In this document: positions 62,195-64,000 of the stretch, piece after piece
Layout: every line of letters starts with the position of its first letter
Position numbering within the stretch: position 1 is the first letter of the stretch
From: an uncultured Barnesiella sp.
Lineage (GTDB): Bacteria > Bacteroidota > Bacteroidia > Bacteroidales > Barnesiellaceae_A
Direction: 5' to 3'
NCBI GenBank assembly: GCA_944321085.1
Contig: CALUJY010000001.1
Coordinates: 216,671 to 280,670 of the forward strand
Length of the DNA: 64,000 nucleotides
Position numbers and translations under genes: made by a program
The notes under the pieces: generated by a model
What the model saw: only the letters and a program-made list of their open reading frames with translations
Databases searched by the model: none
Told to the model about the DNA's origin: nothing

Positions 62195-63349
62195 ATGAAA
62201 GAGGATAAGATAGCTGCTTGCTTCAAGAAGAAACTGTCGGGTCACGAATGTGACGTGCCCGAAATGTTATGGGATAAGGTGGAAGCCGAATTACCTCCGG
62301 TACGCGGTTTCAAGACTCGTCGTTACCGATACATCTGTCTTGCTGCGGCCGCCGTTGCGATACTCATCGTGGGCGTATCATCTTTCTGGCTGATATGGCG
62401 GGTTCCGTCGCCTTTGCAAGATACTGCCGCTATTGCTGTCGTGACAGAAAAATACGAAACAGAGGTGTCACCTGAGCAACACAACGTACCCGAGGCGAGC
62501 AGCCGCGTGTCGGTGCAACCTGACGTCACGGCAAGTCGGGTGTATGCCGAGGCTGTGCAGTCGGCGACCGAGATTTCTCGTAACGAGGTCAAGGAGCCGG
62601 CTCGTGTAGTAGACCAGCCTGTCCGTTCGACAACACATGCTGTATCCGTAGTCGATAAACCTGTCAAAGTGGTATTGCCCGAGATAGGAACCGACGATGT
62701 TTCGCAATATGACCCGCAAGCTCTTGCCGCTATTATACACTCGGCTGGTAAGCCTGCGTTGCCCAGTCATTGGTTGTCGGTGAAAGCCAATGCGATGCGT
62801 GCCGATGTGACGCCTGTGCAATATGTGATGCGAGCTGGTATGCAAGAGATTATCTATCGCCATAAAATGCCTCTTTCGGTAACGGCCTCGTTCGAAAAAA
62901 GATTTGGCCGCTGGGGAGTGGGTACGGGAGTATCCTATACTTTCATGACATCCGATTATGAGATGGCCGATAATGAGCGTCTTGGTACGCAGACCCTTCA
63001 TTATTTAGGCATTCCGCTGTATGTCAGTTTCAATATAGCCAAGGTGAAACGCTTCTCGTTCTATGCCTCGGCGGGAGGTGAAGCCGACTTTAATATTGCC
63101 GGAATACAGAAAGAGAGTATCGAGAGCCTTGCTTACGAAACGATGAAAGAAAAGAAAGTATGCGACAAAAAGCCGCAGTTATCGGTGCAGGCACGAGTAG
63201 GGGCAGCCTTTGAACTGATGAGACGCCTTGATTTGTATATAGAACCTACGTTGGGTTATTATTTTCATCACGAGTCACCTGTACACAGTATATGGAACGA
63301 CCGTCCGTGGAATGTAAGTCTGAGTTTGGGCGTGCGTACAGGGTTCTGA
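62195..63349 (+). CDS. Membrane protein with anti-sigma-like N-terminus and outer-membrane-barrel-like C-terminus
   Basis: 384 residues. A cytoplasmic N-terminus of about 48 residues (KEDKIAACFKKKLSGHECDV, PEMLWDKVEAEL) precedes one membrane segment (about 49-69, ICLAAAAVAILIVGVSSFWL). A Ser/Val/Glu-rich linker spans about 75-190. The C-terminal part (about 200-384) has alternating beta strands (GRWGVGTGVSYTFMTSDYEM, LGIPLYVSFNIAKVKRFSFY, NVSLSLGVRTGF) like PorT/OMP_b-brl_2 proteins, ending in aromatic Phe. An inner-membrane segment fused to a barrel is topologically odd. It is probably the sensor or anti-sigma partner of the upstream ECF factor. Confidence 0.75.
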   Translation: MKEDKIAACFKKKLSGHECDVPEMLWDKVEAELPPVRGFKTRRYRYICLAAAAVAILIVGVSSFWLIWRVPSPLQDTAAIAVVTEKYETEVSPEQHNVPEASSRVSVQPDVTASRVYAEAVQSATEISRNEVKEPARVVDQPVRSTTHAVSVVDKPVKVVLPEIGTDDVSQYDPQALAAIIHSAGKPALPSHWLSVKANAMRADVTPVQYVMRAGMQEIIYRHKMPLSVTASFEKRFGRWGVGTGVSYTFMTSDYEMADNERLGTQTLHYLGIPLYVSFNIAKVKRFSFYASAGGEADFNIAGIQKESIESLAYETMKEKKVCDKKPQLSVQARVGAAFELMRRLDLYIEPTLGYYFHHESPVHSIWNDRPWNVSLSLGVRTGF

Positions 63350-63489
63350 AACTTGGGAGCCTAAGGAAGTTATATCCCATGTTATTTTGTATCGGGCGAT
63401 GACAAAAATTTCAGGTAGTCATTATCTGACAGATTATCATGCGTTTCCGATGATGTAATTACATTTAAGTAGTATATCGGTGATATTCT

Positions 63490-63516
63490 CTCGAAAAAAA
63501 TTAAAATTTTTTCGAG
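63490..63516. repeat. AT-rich perfect hairpin
   Basis: CTCGAAAAAA (63490-63499) pairs with TTTTTTCGAG (63507-63516), in the gene-free tract after the barrel-like gene. It may help end transcription. Confidence 0.5.
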
Positions 63517-63638
63517 GGCGATGCAACGTTTTGCCTCTCGATAGCATCTATCATAATAGAAGTTTCTGATATATTTGATAGTAGAATATAGACTCAGTAA
63601 CAACAAACCTTTTATTATTGATGTTTCTAACATTCTAA

Positions 63639-63674
63639 AAGAGCGGTGTTCGTGAGAATACCGCTCTTGTTTTG
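63639..63674. terminator. Bidirectional terminator in the 3' gap
   Basis: AAGAGCGGT (63639-63647) pairs with ACCGCTCTT (63660-63668); GTTTTG follows on the plus side, and AAAA before it gives a U-tract on the minus side. The 63350-63827 gap has no supported gene; a 109-codon minus ORF (63382-63711) runs through this hairpin and is rejected. Confidence 0.7.
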
Positions 63675-63827
63675 CTCTGGCATGCTGTCTGTGGGAACGG
63701 ATGTAGGACATTTGGCCGGAATTTCCGAAAAAGGGTTTCTGTTGCGTTCCCTTTTAGGATATTGCTACTGTAATAGCTGCTGCCTGTGAGAGCCTTGTTG
63801 CGAGAGCAAATATTGTAACTCTTGATG

Positions 63828-64000
63828 TTACAATGTAGTGTGTGTCAGCATTACCTCAGCCATGGAATGATTTCCAATAATATCGTAAACGGACGCTGCA
63901 CAACGGTAGCAAAGTGCGTCGACAATAGCCGGCGCAAGATTGTAGCTTGTGGCATCGTCGTCGGGCGGGGCGATGCAGGTTAGTTCTATGATGCGGTGCT
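63828..64000 (-). CDS. 3' end of an unrecognised gene, cut by the window edge
   Basis: The minus strand is open from the window end to a TAA at 63828-63830, giving 56 residues with no start inside the window. The text (DDDATSYNLAPAIVDALCYR, CAASVYDIIGNHSMAEVM) has protein-like composition and codon use like its neighbours, while the other two minus frames are interrupted. No family recognised. A terminator on the expected side (63639-63668) fits. Confidence 0.5.
   Translation of the reverse strand, partial: HRIIELTCIAPPDDDATSYNLAPAIVDALCYRCAASVYDIIGNHSMAEVMLTHTTL

Noticed and set aside
63382..63711. 109-codon minus-strand ORF near the right end
   Set aside because: It crosses two hairpins, including a terminator, and its composition is not protein-like.

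Overview
The window looks like a chromosomal piece of an anaerobic gut Bacteroidales. Evidence: promoters carry the Bacteroidota -7 element TAnnTTTG; there is a SusC/SusD pair; several secreted proteins end in type IX secretion (T9SS)-like sorting tails; GldH and a PorE-like protein are present; and serine palmitoyltransferase points to sphingolipid synthesis. A Barnesiellaceae- or Muribaculaceae-like host is plausible, but no 16S or marker phylogeny is possible here.

Layout. 0-5 kb: a T9SS-sorted surface protein, then a convergent metallophosphoesterase and cardiolipin synthase. 5.4-9.6 kb: two envelope SGNH hydrolases and an MBOAT acyltransferase with overlapping ends, resembling the alginate acetylation machinery. 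9.7-16 kb: a lipoprotein pullulanase, then a housekeeping run of a coiled-coil protein, zapA, RNase Y, a RicT homologue and gldH. 16.4-19.3 kb: PBP1A on the minus strand and tRNA-Asp. 19.3-22 kb: an AT-rich insertion beside the tRNA, holding a short gene-free tract and a methyltransferase with an overlapping putative restriction enzyme. 22-28.3 kb: a MATE transporter, queA, a PorE-like OmpA lipoprotein, and a fusion of a YczE-like membrane domain to a cytidylate-kinase-like domain.

28.4-29.5 kb holds a compact three-gene unit that reads as holin, M15 endolysin and single-chain (u-)spanin, with no other phage genes around it. 29.6-35.8 kb is a co-directional run of six exported proteins, two with LPP20-like (FlgP-like) features. 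It has one clear promoter and one strong terminator and is the best candidate for an undescribed envelope system. Next to it is a very small minus-strand transcription unit with a perfect Bacteroidales promoter, a 32-codon ORF and a 20-bp palindrome of LacI-operator type.

36-38.7 kb: a TPR membrane protein, ribH, tRNA-Tyr and a nitroreductase. 38.9-56 kb: a polysaccharide utilisation locus (PUL), probably for beta-1,3-glucan. It has a propeller/Y_Y_Y/LuxR sensor-regulator on the minus strand, divergent from susC, susD, a T9SS-tailed protein, two tandem GH16 enzymes, a GH3, a GH128-like enzyme and a modular Fn3-like surface protein. 56-64 kb: serine palmitoyltransferase, an AlkD-like repair protein, a Fur-family regulator, purA, a DUF1015 protein, an ECF sigma factor with a membrane-anchored barrel-like partner, and the 3' end of an unrecognised minus-strand gene running off the window.

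All calls come from reading the sequence. No database search was run, and family assignments rest on remembered motifs.
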